DNA of 64,000 bases from Lytechinus variegatus (lineage: Eukaryota; Echinodermata; Echinoidea; Temnopleuroida; Toxopneustidae): positions 59,404,853 to 59,468,852 of the forward strand of contig NC_054742.1 in the NCBI RefSeq assembly GCF_018143015.1, written 5' to 3'. Each line of letters begins with the position of its first letter. Position 1 is the stretch's first letter. The notes below the pieces were generated by a model that worked only from the letters and a program-made list of their open reading frames with translations, made no database searches and had not been told where the DNA came from. Of this stretch, positions 47,201 to 58,861 are shown piece by piece. Position numbers and translations under genes: made by a program.

Positions 47201-48439
47201 TTGAGGTTGGAAATGAAAAGAAGGGGGCGGGGGAGACCTCCACAATCTTGGGACTAATGCAGGGGGGGGGGATGGTCATCCTTTAAAATGTGCTGTTCAG
47301 AGTGTTAGGAAAAGACTTGAGCTTCCATACAGCATGTATTCCTTGATCGGCTGGTGTCATTGTCATAGTCAAAGCCGTTGAAATGTTCATTTTGATGTGA
47401 TATTACCTTGCTTAGGTCCTGTTTGTAATGAACATCACCACAGGGTTTTATAGTTTCCGTACAAATGAGGGCCCCACATCGAAACGCTTCCCTTTGAAAT
47501 GCCGGTGCTAATACGATGAGGTTTCTAAGACCTAAAACTACTTGCCATGAAGGGAAAGCTTGCTCTTGAATAGATGCACATTTCTACAACATTGTGTGCA
47601 ACAATAGTTATTTTTTTAACCTTATCTTCATCTTAACTAGGCCTGGGAAGCGGGAGGGTGCTCTCACCCCTGGCACAATATATCAAAATCTTGAAAGATT
47701 TCGCTGCAACATTTCAGGATGTTTTCTTTAAAATAAGTATTGAGATCCAATCTTGTTGTCTTGGTGCACAGTTTTGAAATGTGCTCATTTTGTCACAGGC
47801 GACATGCATGCACGATCAAACTGCACGACCGTTGTCTGAGCAGCTGTATGATCTACCGAATATGCATGCCTAGTTAGCGTTGAAACACTATCAGGTGATG
47901 GATGTATAATTAATTTCCTAACCTTGTCCCCAATGTGTTAATTTCAATCCTTAGTGGCTTTTCTTCTTATTTTGATTATTTGAACACAATCTTTGTCCAG
48001 GTCCAATGATGTGGAGAAGTTTGCCAATGGTATTGAGCACATTGTAGTTAATACTGGTTTACTATTAAAGCAGGCATAGAACAAATGATGAAATACAGAT
48101 TGTCTGCAGTTTAACCAGTTAAGCCAAACTGTATACTCTGGCTCTGTATGTGTCTAGCCTTCACAATAAGTGGTTTGACTTTTTAACACTGTTGTATAAA
48201 TATACCAACTTGGATTGTTCTATGAAAAATATATCTAGATATTTGATTCTACTAAAGCGAATTTGGTATGATGCCCGAGTGACGTTAAAGGAAAGGAATA
48301 AATTTGCTCTAAACAGTGCTGTGCTTTTTTGTACAGACTTGAGAAAATAAAAATAACATTTGTTTCAATGTCTGTTTATTATTTAGTGTCAAGAGTTTGT
48401 ATTATGAAGAGTGTGGTATTATGTTTGATATAAAATATA

Positions 48440-49250
48440 TTATTAGAGTAATCATTTTCATCATCATCACCATCATAATTACCAATCATTTTCATGATTA
48501 TCATCACATCTTAATCATCAACTCCACCACCACTATCATTATTTCAATCATCATCATTGTCACCGTCACGATATTATGTTAATCATCTTTAACAACATCA
48601 CCATCATCATCATCTACATAATCATCAACACCACCATCATCACCACCATCTTTTCATAATAGTGATCACCATTATCATTATTGTCATCATTATCATCTTC
48701 ATCATTGTCGTCGTAATCATATTCTTCATCATTATCACTACCAAACCTTTAAAAATGATGATTTTCATCTTTGTTTTCAACTTTTTATGACAGTCATGAT
48801 CACAATCATAACAATCATCGTCATGATCACCACCACCATCTTCATCATCATCAATACTATCATCACCATCATGATCATGATCGTCATCATCACCACCATA
48901 ATTATCATCTCCATCATCACTGTTAATCGTCACCATCATTAGCACCATCATATCATTATTATCGAGATAATCTCCGTCAATCATCTCCATCATCCCCACT
49001 ATCATCGTCATCACCAACGGCATTATCAATCATCACCATCATTTTCGTCATCCCCACCACCACCATCATCATCTCCATCATCACCATTGGCATTATCAAT
49101 CATCTTCCCCACCACCACCATCATCATCTTCCCTACATCCATATCACCTACATCCATATCACCATCGGCATTATCAATGAACATCTGCATTATCATCATA
49201 AGCATCATCAGCATCGCCATCATCTCCATCATCACCGTCACCATCATCAG
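48440..49250. repeat. (CAT/CAC)n satellite, 0.8 kb
   Basis: Imperfect CAT, CAC and ATC triplets fill the region. Near 49015-49180 a longer unit, GGCATTATCAATCATC plus CAC triplets, repeats about three times. Minus-strand frames rich in Met, Asp and Gly are by-products. Confidence 0.9.
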
Positions 49251-50686
49251 CAGCTAGGACCTCTCCATCTGGCTCTGCGCAATATAACGCAAAACAACGA
49301 ACAATTCTTTTCAGATAAACAAAAGCCCTCACATACACGAGCAAAGAAGGTAAGCCACTTTGATTTTTATTCAAATCTCTTCCAAAATCCAAGTCTCAAA
49401 CAAACATTTAAACCTCAGATGTTTTTACTATACTTCGATAATCAAATATAACACGACAATGATGATTTCTCTTTAGATCAAGAAGGGGGAAAGTATTGAT
49501 CAAGGAGAATGTATTTCAACGATGTTTTCTTTACGTGATAAATGAGTATACGATTATTGTCCAAAATCAAATTATCTAATTGTTCATTAGTCGAAAAGAT
49601 CGACCTTTTTCAAAGTTTGGCTAACATCTCATAGACCCGCTAGTTTCCAATTTCGCATCTATGCTCACGGTTTCCGTCTTTGTTGAATGGTTGAAATGAA
49701 TATAATCGTATGCTCGAGGTAGTTGATTGAATGGAATATTTTTCATTCGCACCAATGCGGTCAGAACTTTGTTTAAATTTACTTTAAACTTGTGCGTAAA
49801 AAACACTTAACACCTCAAAATTGCTAAATTTGATATTAAAGATCGTCATGAACAAAGACTTATCCTATATATCCTGAAATGGCATCTTCTTGCAAATGGA
49901 CACCATATTCATGTGGTATATTGTGTATGCTTTGGTGATCAGAAAGCGTCATTGCTGTGATGTAAAATTAGATTTGGTTCAAAGTGTAGGCCTAATAAGG
50001 CATGGCTGCAACGAATTAATAGCAATGAAATTAATGATAAATATACTTTCAATAATTCAAATGAATATTGTTTAAGAAAAAACGGCACTTTTTAGTATCA
50101 ATTTTCCTGTTGTTCATTTAATTGCAAAGATTTTCACATTGAAGTTTACCGAATCTCTAAGTATAGTGACATCATGGACATCAAGATTCATCACGTTTAT
50201 GTCAGTCATGCAACAACAACAACAACAACAAATACCTAATGATTATCAAAGCTTCAACATATACCACATAAAAATGGTAAAATATTGTTGGGGAGAATAT
50301 ACTTTATCAAGACATAATATGTAAGAGTGTCATGTTCATGACATGCTTTAATAATATCATCATTAATGATATATTTTTTTTAAACTGACGATTTTTGAGG
50401 AGTGAAGTTTCTTCTGACTCACTTGGTACAAATAAGACGATTTCTTTTCAATGTTTTATGCACCACAATCATGACATAAACTATGGGTAGTGGGTAGCAG
50501 CCAAGTGAACTTGTCTACTACTTCAGGGCGTGACGACCCTGCCCGACACGAGTCCCGGGTTCTTCAGCTGGCTCCGGCTGACAGTATACCCGGTATGGAC
50601 CCCCCCTCCCCGTCCAGGGTAAAGGATTTATAGGAGTGGAGCCCCGGCCGTAGATGATCTGGTACTGTATACCCTTTCTTAGACAT

Positions 50687-50859
50687 GGTGGGTGTTTCAT
50701 AAAGCTTTTCGTAAGTTAAGAACGACATTAGGAACGACTGGTGATTCTTTCTTGTGGTAAATTGTATATTCATAGGCGATTGTTTAGCGCGTAAGAAAGG
50801 ATCACCAGTCGTTCTTCAAGTCACTCTTAACTTACGAACAGCTTCATGAAACGGCCCCA
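50687..50859. repeat. GGTGGGTGTTTCAT-family MITE, complete copy
   Basis: GGTGGGTGTTTCATAAAGC pairs with GCTTCATGAAACGGCC. GACTGGTGATTCTTTCTTG pairs with AGAAAGGATCACCAGTCG. The centre is near 50775. 173 bp. Confidence 0.85.
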
Positions 50860-52771
50860 AGGCTTGGCGCCAAAAAACTGAACTGGAGAGGAAACGTACC
50901 GATGGAAGGAGGGGCGTGGTCGCAGAAAGCGAACAGTTATTGGGCGCATATTATAATATCTTTCGATACAAACAGATTCCGTTTAGTTTGGAATGTAAAC
51001 TTAATTTAGTCTATCATTTATTATTTGAGATGATTTTGGGAGAAGTCCCTTCACCCCCTCACCCAGCACAAAAATGATTCTATATTTTAAGTCATTGATA
51101 CAATTTATCAGTAAGAGATTTAAATGATAAAATATGTTATATAAAAAGTACAACATCGAATCAATTACATAATTCGCATATTTGGTATGATAAAGTGTGA
51201 AAATTCATAATTTTCTTCAAACCATGCCAATCGACTTATAGCACATAATATCACATAAAGAAAGCTATGATAAATTTGATTATAATTACGTCAGAAATAA
51301 AAACATGTAAATCATTTCAAAACTATTATTTATTGAATGTTATAATAATAATTATTGGGAATAAGAAATGAAAGTACTCGTAGGTAATAAAATGTTTTTA
51401 TACATTTATTATAAGTTTGATTTGTGATATAACAAATATGTACATTCATATTGTTTATTACAATATTCACATCAAATCATATATTCAATCGTATTTGTCC
51501 TCATCATAAGACAGTCTTCATATCCTTTTCAATCAACCTCTTGATTGAACAAAAAATGCTTTATGTGCATCATCGATCTTGTTTGAAATAATTTGTGATT
51601 GAGATACGTGCTGCAAGGAATGTTTTTTTAGTGAATAAATAAAAACTATTATTATCATCATCATGTTATCACTTGTTTCTTTTTAAGCTGTCTCTGGCAT
51701 TCCCACATTGATATTTTATTTTACTATGTATACGTACAGTTTTATGAATGAAATGAATCGAATTGAAATTATTATGATTATTATTGTTATTATGGAAATA
51801 AGATTATTTTTTCAGTTGGATGCAGCCAAGAACACGGAAATGTTACTTCAATGTCAGGGGCCGCGGAATGGTTTGCAGGGGGGGGGGGGGGGCTGACCAT
51901 GCAAACATGTCACAATCAGATGGTCGATGTAGTTTCTTTATCACGAGTTTGTGACAAAATCATTTTCTCGTGAAACTTCCAGTTTCTGATAAAGAACTGC
52001 AAAATAGTATTCATCCTTATTTCAATTTATAAAAGTATTGAACCTTGTCTATATGCAAAATTCTTCAGAAACTTTTATCTTTTGATATGAGCCGCTCTTC
52101 ATAGAGCAGTCTATGGGAGTGAGTTGCCCCCGTCCTCCACCCCCTACCATACCAAAGTCTCACGAAATTTTGATTATAATCTGTAATTCGTTTCATTACC
52201 AAAGTTATATTGAAACAATGATTTTTCTATTTATTGAACATTTTATTACAATATTATTGATTACCGATGTATATCTTTGACTTTTAATGTGTTTTGTAAA
52301 TTCATATACAATTACAATTATGTTTCTTGTTATATTTACTATTTAATAATGGAAATGAATATTTTGGAATTGAATTGAAACTTTATTTACCAAAATCTTC
52401 ATAAAAACATACAAATGAAGATTAGGTAGAATTGATAGAAATAATTTCTGTTGTCGCTAAAAACTGTTGAAATGAACGTTCCTTCTAGCGGGATAAAGGA
52501 TTGCTACCACTTCCAGTAATAATCAATGTATTCGAATTTCCGAAAAGATTGGGGTCTTGAAGCGCTTCTTTCATGGATAGAGGGGTCACCCATTACTTCC
52601 GGTAATTGAGTTAATCCAATTCCATGTATTAAATCCATGTCATCCAGGTATTCGACTTTCGTCAGAAGCGGTTCTTTCTTGTATGCGAGGTCAGGGGTCA
52701 TTCAGTAGTCACTTCCGATGTTCATTAGCCCTTGTCAACAAAACGTAACCGTTATAACAAATAAAACATAT

Positions 52772-52777
52772 TTTATT
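52772..52777 (-). terminator. Candidate PDE11-like polyadenylation signal
   Basis: AATAAA on the minus strand lies about 25 nt past the stop codon. That is close, so it would give a very short 3' UTR. Later signals cannot be excluded. Confidence 0.3.
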
Positions 52778-52800
52778 TCTATAGTCCTTTATCCTTGAGA

Positions 52801-55800
52801 TTAAACACTCCCTTGCTTGGAGTTGAGATAAGAGCTCTTTTTCCTTCTCTTCCTTTGTTCATTCAGATCATACCATTTCTGTCTGTTTGCTCGGACACCG
52901 TCCAGCATCGGTCTGAACTTAGTTGATACATGGGTGAGAGACTGCATACAAAAAGAAATACAAATATAATCGTTAGAGACCACTTAAAAATGTAAAGAAA
53001 TCAATGAAAGTATTTATGTAACAAACATTTTCAGTGTCAATTAATATGTGTATCATCACAGGCATTGATTGGGCTATATAACGGAAAATGGCGGCTTTAA
53101 TCGTGGGTATAGAGCACCGCCTCATGAACTTGCTATTGCTCTTAACCAATCAGATATCACATTTCAGCAACTTTTATATAGCGTAAAAAAATGATATCAT
53201 TTATGAAATAGGACGAGGCACCTGTTTCATAGAGTATTTTTGTAAGGGTGAATTAAGTTCCAACTATCATGATAACAAGGCTCTGCCGCCAATAATGAAC
53301 AAGCCTTCCATGAATGTTACCAAAATGGCAACGGGGCCCAACCTAGTCCCAGCTTACTTTGGTTTTAGTAGATATAACAAATGACTTGGTAGTATCATAA
53401 CCATTTTTGTGAAATGGGGGCCATTGGTCCCTCTCCTTTCTCTCTTGATATTTCAAGAATAGTCAGGCGCTGATCCAGGGGCCTCCTCCAAATCCTTTTT
53501 TTCTCTTCATTTTTCAATGGGATCATAAGCCCAGAATTTTCCCCTGTTAGACATAGAGAACTATAACGGAACCTACCTCATAGAGTGGTATACAGACTCC
53601 GTCGATGAAACCAAGCTGCATTTCTGGGAGCTCATCTTTCCTTCTTCGATCAAACATAGACTGAAATTAAAAAGAAAAATAATAGAACAATAATAAAGCG
53701 CCAATTATCTATTATCAATTATCTAGTTGCGCGCGGCATATACCGTCTTTTACTTCTAGATACCCACAACACAAAATTGTTGGTTTAGAAAAAATGATAT
53801 GAATCTCTTCAGCGATACCTTAACATCTGGCTGTTGAAATTGTTCTCAACACCAGCCTCATTTCAAGTTCAGTGCTGGTGTACAAAAAACCCAGCCAAAA
53901 GTACCAACATTAGGTGTTAACACTAACTTGAAATCACCTAATGACAACAGTGAAATAAATTGATTGCGAACACGTTTGTGAAGTCATTTCAAATACGATC
54001 CGTATTTCAATTTCGGTGCTATGGTTAGTGTTAAAGTCGCTAAATATACACACCTAATTGCTAACACCAAAACTTGAAAACACTGAACACCTTGCTCAGC
54101 TAAGACCCTTACCGTTGGTTCGATCTTGAGTTCGTTTCTCTCCATGTCTCCCTGATCAAAGAACTCACTTGTCACTAGTTCAGCAATCTTAAAGTAAAGT
54201 GATAGGAAGAAATTATAGAGATTATCTCGTGAGATATAAAAGGGTAAGTATGCAGGTTGTTTATCGCAGTGGGATTCTCAGAACTGTAACATATATAATT
54301 ATAGAATCGAGCCTAACTTAAGGTCTAAGGGACAAATACAATTTACAATCACTTTTTGACGTTTTCTGTATTCTTTGATCCTATATATGACGAGACTTCA
54401 TTTTGTTCGACCGACTTTCAATAGTTTAAGAATGATGGCCTGTTTGATAAAGAATTAAAACTATGGTAACATTGCCATTATGGCAACTACCATGGCCATA
54501 ACTGCCATAACGGGACTCGGCAGCCAATCACAATCAAGGTTATCATAATTTCAACTCTATATAAAACAGCCCCCCCAAAAAAACCCCGTCGTTGCGGGAG
54601 ATCAAAAATAATTTTACATTTCATTTTAAGCTGGCAATAATGTAGATAACTCACTTCACTCTTTAAAGCAGTATTTTCAACAAAATAATGAAAATTGTAA
54701 TTTTCTTTTTATATGACTCACTTTCTGCTGTATCCTCCAGGGTTAGTGCTCGCAGCGACATCACTTGCTGTCATCAATATTGACCTGTGTGTCGATGTAA
54801 AAAAACAAGAGTTTTCAACATAATTAATAGCCTAAAAATAAGCATTTTGAGAGAGATATCAACATTTTGAGTTCCAGGAAAAAAAGTAAGTTTAGTAATC
54901 AGTAAAAATCTTATTCGGATGAATTAGATGAACGAGAATGCGAAATGATGATTTATGCAGATACATAGCCAACAAAACAACACAGCGAGTGACATGATAA
55001 TCGATCGTTCCTTGGACTACTTTAACTCTATTAGTTTATTATTTTTGTTTGATTATATTTATATTTCATTTTCATTAATTTATTAATTCACTTATTCATT
55101 TATCTCATTATATTTTATTCCTTCATTAACTTATTTATTTAATCATCTATTTATTCATTCATTTATTTATGTTTATTTTGGCTTATCCGTTTAAAATTTT
55201 TATCTTTTCTTTTTTTGGGGAGGGGTGGGGGTGAGAGCTCTAATCTAGTTCAACCATGGTACTGATCAGAATATTCCAAGATCTACGAGATACGAATTTT
55301 GATTGCACTAAGTTGTACAGCAGTATTGTTTGGTTGCAATATCTGTAATTATTTTGAACAAGAAAAGGGATGGGCTACCAAATGAATTCTTGCCAAAGGA
55401 ATGTTAATGCACCTATGCCAATTCACTTATATCGTTACACTGAAAGCGCTTTAAAACCCAAGACGCACCCCTCAGAATATCATTATGTTTAGAAAATTTC
55501 ATGATATGAAAAATATGACATATGTGTTCATAATCCTGTAGAATTATATGATGTTATAATGCATGCGTAACAAGTCGCAATCCTTTATAGGGATATGAAG
55601 AAAAGAAATTGCAATTACTACCACTCTATGCCGTAAAGCATTTTGGTAAAGAATTAACATACAAATATGAATTAGGTTGTTTACAATGTAAGCTCTCCTG
55701 TATTTTATAACCATGTTTTCTTCAGGATTTCAGTTACATATCATTTTAATTCCCTCCCCCTGGCCGCGCATTTTGAATAATCTCAAATGATATGATTGTT

Positions 55801-58800
55801 TACCGAGTTTTTATTGTCATGATTGTAGGCGAAATGAATTTAATGCCCAGTTTAACAAAAATATATGTGGGAGTTAGCTTTCGGTTTATTCTGATGTTAG
55901 GGGTTCTTATTCCACATCGGAATTACAATGTTTTACTGGTTAGATTGTAAGATATATTTTTAATGTGTATTTTAGATTATTTTACGTAATTTCATGTGTA
56001 CATAATATATTTAACAAATTGTGATATTGTTTATGCTCATACTTCTGCATGATCTAATTGTGATAATTTGTATGTTATCATGCGGACAGATGAGTTGTGG
56101 AGAGCTGTTTTGTAACTTAGATTGCTACCCTGTGTAAATAATACTGAAAATAGAATAAACAAATAAATATGTTTATAATTATGCATTAATCAGAGCCATC
56201 TGTTGCTGTATGTCACAGTCACGACAAAGAAAATCGGATCCAAACCTATCAATAGAAGGTCTATGTAATTCAAGCAAACAATAGCTTTGTTCGGTCAGAG
56301 GTCCGTTGCAGAAAGAGTTGCGTTTAAACGCAAGTAAAAAAATCAATCTTAATTAAGTCCCAAATGCCGCTGTTGATTGTTTAAAATCAAGTTGCGCAGG
56401 ATTTCTTGAGTTGGATTGATGGCATCTCTTTCTGCAACGGGCCCCTGGTATCGGTTTGTTGGTAAGACTGTTACCTGAGAAGTTCTTTGTTATGTGATGC
56501 TGTCCAGTTATGATTTTGAGTTCTTATCATCTCAAAAAATTGACCCCGAACTCTGAAAAATAAGTTAAAATCAAAATGGAAAGTTAGATTTAATCACACT
56601 GTCAGATATATAATATCGAAAAGATAACTATTTTTCAACACATACTTTGAACAAAAATATCACTGCATGAATTAAAATTTTGGTCAATTTGATACACAAT
56701 TATTATTTATGTGAAAAGGTCTGTTCTATTTTTCGCTCTCTTCACTCACTCACATTATTTAAGAACGAGTCCACTGTCTCTTTCAGACTGATTAAAATTG
56801 GCTTTGTATCTACTTGGTTGCTATAGCAGATTGTCAAATTCAGGGGCACGTTGCACAAAACTTTTGCCATTAAAAAACTCTGGCAAGCAAAATTATGCCA
56901 TTGAAAATTACAAATTAAAAAAACTCTTGCAAAAAATTTGCCAGAGTTATCTAGGGCAAAAGTTTTATACAACGTGCCCCAGATCATCTATAACACCTTT
57001 AATATATGGCCGCTAGACACCGTCTTGGTCTGGTATCAATTTGGTATTATTACCAGATAACCTTTTGGTCCAACTATCATTTTGGTCTAATACGCAGTTG
57101 GTCGAACTGTCATTTAGTCTAATGCCCCGATAGTCTCATGACCATTTCGTCTACTTTTTATTTTGCATTTTTGTCATAAAAAATATCGATAGATTAAAAG
57201 TTCATTAAATCATATAGAATACGTGGTTGTAAAAACACGGGCAAACTGAGTATAATTACCCATAAATTAGACAAATGGTAATTTGGGGGTAAATGTCTAA
57301 TGTCTTATATCAAATGGTTAGTAGAAGACGGACTAGGATTAAGTAATTAGACCACGTTGAATGAGACCAAACGGATAGTGGACAGGTGGATAGGAATGTA
57401 GAAAATAAATTTTATATATATATGATAGATATATATAATATTTTGTTCCCTGTACAAGTTTTCATAAATTTACGGATATTTTAGTGATCGAGTCGGTCTG
57501 AAAAACCTAACGTACTACAGGGCACAACTTCGCACGCCATCAAACCTATACCTTTTCAAGGAACAAGGCACTATGGGTGAAATGAGAAAGATACACGAGG
57601 TTGTTCTGTTTTAATTTGGCGACCCTGAGCATGTTGGAGGGGATAAGAGAAAACTTACTGAAGTGAAGAGCGAGGTCAGTTGAGATTATTGAATGCTTGA
57701 GAATATTCATTGCCTCGCTGTATTGCTCAGATGACAGGTTCCCGAAGATGTTATGACCCTGAAGATGAAAAAGGAACGTGGAAACATTTGAGTCTTAATA
57801 GGGTTTCCAATTTTATCTCGGTGGATAAAAATTACTATTGCATTGTTACTTTGTAATCTAATGGTAACTGCCATGGTTGCACTATGCTCAAAAGCCAATC
57901 AAAATCAGAGTTTTCATGGAAGTATACCATTGGATGGCAAAGTTATCATAATATTAACCTTTTTTGTGCAACAGGGTTGCAAAGCACCATTGTAAAATTA
58001 TTTAACACCACGGTTGTGAATATGTGGGTTATTATGTTTTATTGACGCTGTATTGACACATTTCTCAAATAAAAAAAAATCTATCTGGAAATTGTAACTA
58101 AAATGCACATAAAATGCCAACCAAGATCTTGTTTTTCAACTTCCAAATGCAAAAAGCCTACCAAACATCTTGTTGGTTAATGCGGTCGCTTCACTTACTC
58201 GCTTATTGTGTGTTCAAACATTAATATTTACTCCCCCGCTCCCGTATAAAGTTCTGCGTCTGGTTATGATGATCATACCTTCAACATAATAGGACATTTT
58301 TTTTTATAAGTTAATCCTTCCCATCTGATCACATCCACCAAATAAGAATCTATTGTGTTTCTCTCTTTTTTGTTTAAATTTCCTTTTCATTTCAGTTGAT
58401 TCCATGGATAGAAATATTCTTCATGACTATACAGAGTACCGCAAGGCATAACATTCATGGCATTAAGACCGCTACTATTTGCAAGTTAATGATTATTTTA
58501 CTGATCTAGGCAATACTTTCTAAGTAAGCCACATAAAATGGATAAGTAAACAATAAATAAACAAGATAAATGAATATGAAATAAATATACAATGAAATAC
58601 ATACATGAACAGAATGAGTAAATGAATATTATGTAAATAAAAACCTCCCGCCTCAACCGTTTCGGAGGAAATACCGTATCCAAATGCAAAATTTTATGGG
58701 GTCATGATTAAAATGAAACCCAAAATTGAGGCAATATACCAATAGATAATTACCTAAACATGATTCTTACCTGGCTACTAAGGATCATGACTGCATGATT

Positions 58801-58861
58801 GAAGTGATGATATTCCATGGTAGCCTTTGAACCATACAACTGTGCTAGGGGCGATTGTGAC
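52801..58861 (-). CDS. PDE11A: PDE11A-like cyclic nucleotide phosphodiesterase, C-terminal part (5' end not in window)
   Basis: Exons in transcript order: 58861-58771, 57758-57659, 56779-56754, 56530-56475, 54784-54722, 54187-54113, 53660-53577, 52941-52801, with stop TAA at 52803-52801. They encode about 211 residues of the class I PDE catalytic domain, which hydrolyses cAMP and/or cGMP. Seen: [22 protein letters not shown]-type signature, [24 protein letters not shown] with the metal-binding Asp, [14 protein letters not shown], and MQLGFID with the purine-binding Gln and the clamp Phe. The C-terminus is LTHVS, PMLDG, NRQKW. Similarity is nearest PDE11A in most exons and PDE5 in some. The GAF domains and the HD-motif exons are not seen up to 64000. 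Exon 54722-54784 has an apparent one-base deletion. The 26-nt exon is the least certain. Confidence 0.85.
53221..53344. repeat. CAGCAGCCAAT-family foldback, degraded
   Basis: CCTGTTTCATAGAGTATT, AACTATCATGATAACAAGG and GTTACCAAAATGGCAACGGG match the family layout. In a PDE11-like intron. Confidence 0.5.
53862..54090. repeat. TTTCAAGTT..AACTTGAAATCACC MITE relics
   Basis: CATTTCAAGTTCAGTG and CACTAACTTGAAATCACC are inverted. A second decayed pair follows (TTTCAATTTCGGTGC against ACCAAAACTTGAAAACAC). Related to 21022-21255. Confidence 0.6.
54437..54575. repeat. CAGCAGCCAAT-family foldback
   Basis: GGCCTGTTTGATAAAG at the left, GGGACTCGGCAGCCAATC in the middle and TATATAAAACAGCCCCC at the right. 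In a PDE11-like intron. Confidence 0.65.
54722..54784 (-). CDS. PDE11A: PDE11-like exon with apparent single-base frameshift
   Basis: The first part of this exon reads [13 protein letters not shown], matching PDE LMTACDL.A.T, with the metal-ligand Asp. The second part reads PWRIQQK, matching the PDE5 PWPIQQR, but in a different frame. One base is missing at about 54742-54745, where AA is followed by CCCTGG and a Lys or Asn codon is expected. The flanking exons fit only if the second frame is used at the donor (gtgagt), so the splice structure is intact. A sequencing or assembly error, a disabled allele and a true pseudogene are all possible. The other exons show no decay, which favours error or polymorphism. 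Confidence 0.75.
54785..56474 (-). other. PDE11-like intron, 1.7 kb
   Basis: AT-rich, with ATTTATTCATT runs near 55020-55200. Apart from the foldback element at 56300-56456, I see nothing of note. Confidence 0.5.
56300..56456. repeat. Foldback MITE, CCGTTGCAGAAAGAG family
   Basis: GGTCCGTTGCAGAAAGAG and the inverted CTCTTTCTGCAACGGGCCCC are the ends. GTTGCGTTTAAACGCAAG and TTGATTGTTTAAAATCAAG are internal. It ends about 19 bp before PDE11-like exon 56475-56530. Confidence 0.85.
56843..56980. repeat. Foldback MITE, GGGGCACGTTGCACAAAAC family
   Basis: GGGGCACGTTGCACAAAAC and the inverted GTTTTATACAACGTGCCCC are the ends. TTTTGCCATTAAAAAACTC and CCAGAGTTATCTAGGGCAAA continue the arms. 138 bp, in a PDE11-like intron. 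Confidence 0.9.
57003..57390. repeat. TTGGTCTAAT-type interspersed array
   Basis: TTGGTCCAACTATCATTTTG, GGTCTAATACGCAGTTGGTC and TTTAGTCTAATGCCCC repeat a TGGTCTAAT core every 20-25 bp. Inverted forms (TTAGACCACGTTGAATG, AGACCAAACGGATAG) close the block at about 57340-57375. Confidence 0.7.
57795..57978. repeat. CAGCAGCCAAT-family foldback, degraded
   Basis: AATGGTAACTGCCATGGTTGC, CTCAAAAGCCAATCAAAATC and ATGGCAAAGTTATC keep the family order. Confidence 0.55.

Larger units (their letters stand above)
42853..52770. other. Gene-poor spacer between carrier and PDE11-like 3' ends
   Basis: This is a convergent intergenic region. It contains the carrier 3' UTR, three MITEs near 43318-44238, AT-rich DNA with ATT runs (45400-45640), the CAT/CAC satellite (48440-49250), a MITE at 50687 and scattered poly-G tracts. 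No open frame shows similarity to a known family. A 65-codon minus-strand frame at 52504-52701 has gene-like codon content but no recognised homology. Confidence 0.6.

Noticed and set aside
48640-49392. Asp/Met-rich minus-strand frames up to 129 codons
   Set aside because: Translation of the CAT/CAC satellite; no splice structure or homology.
52504-52701. 65-codon minus-strand frame just past the PDE11-like stop
   Set aside because: Codon content looks gene-like, but an in-frame stop lies directly upstream of the ATG, and no homology or acceptor was seen. It may be UTR.
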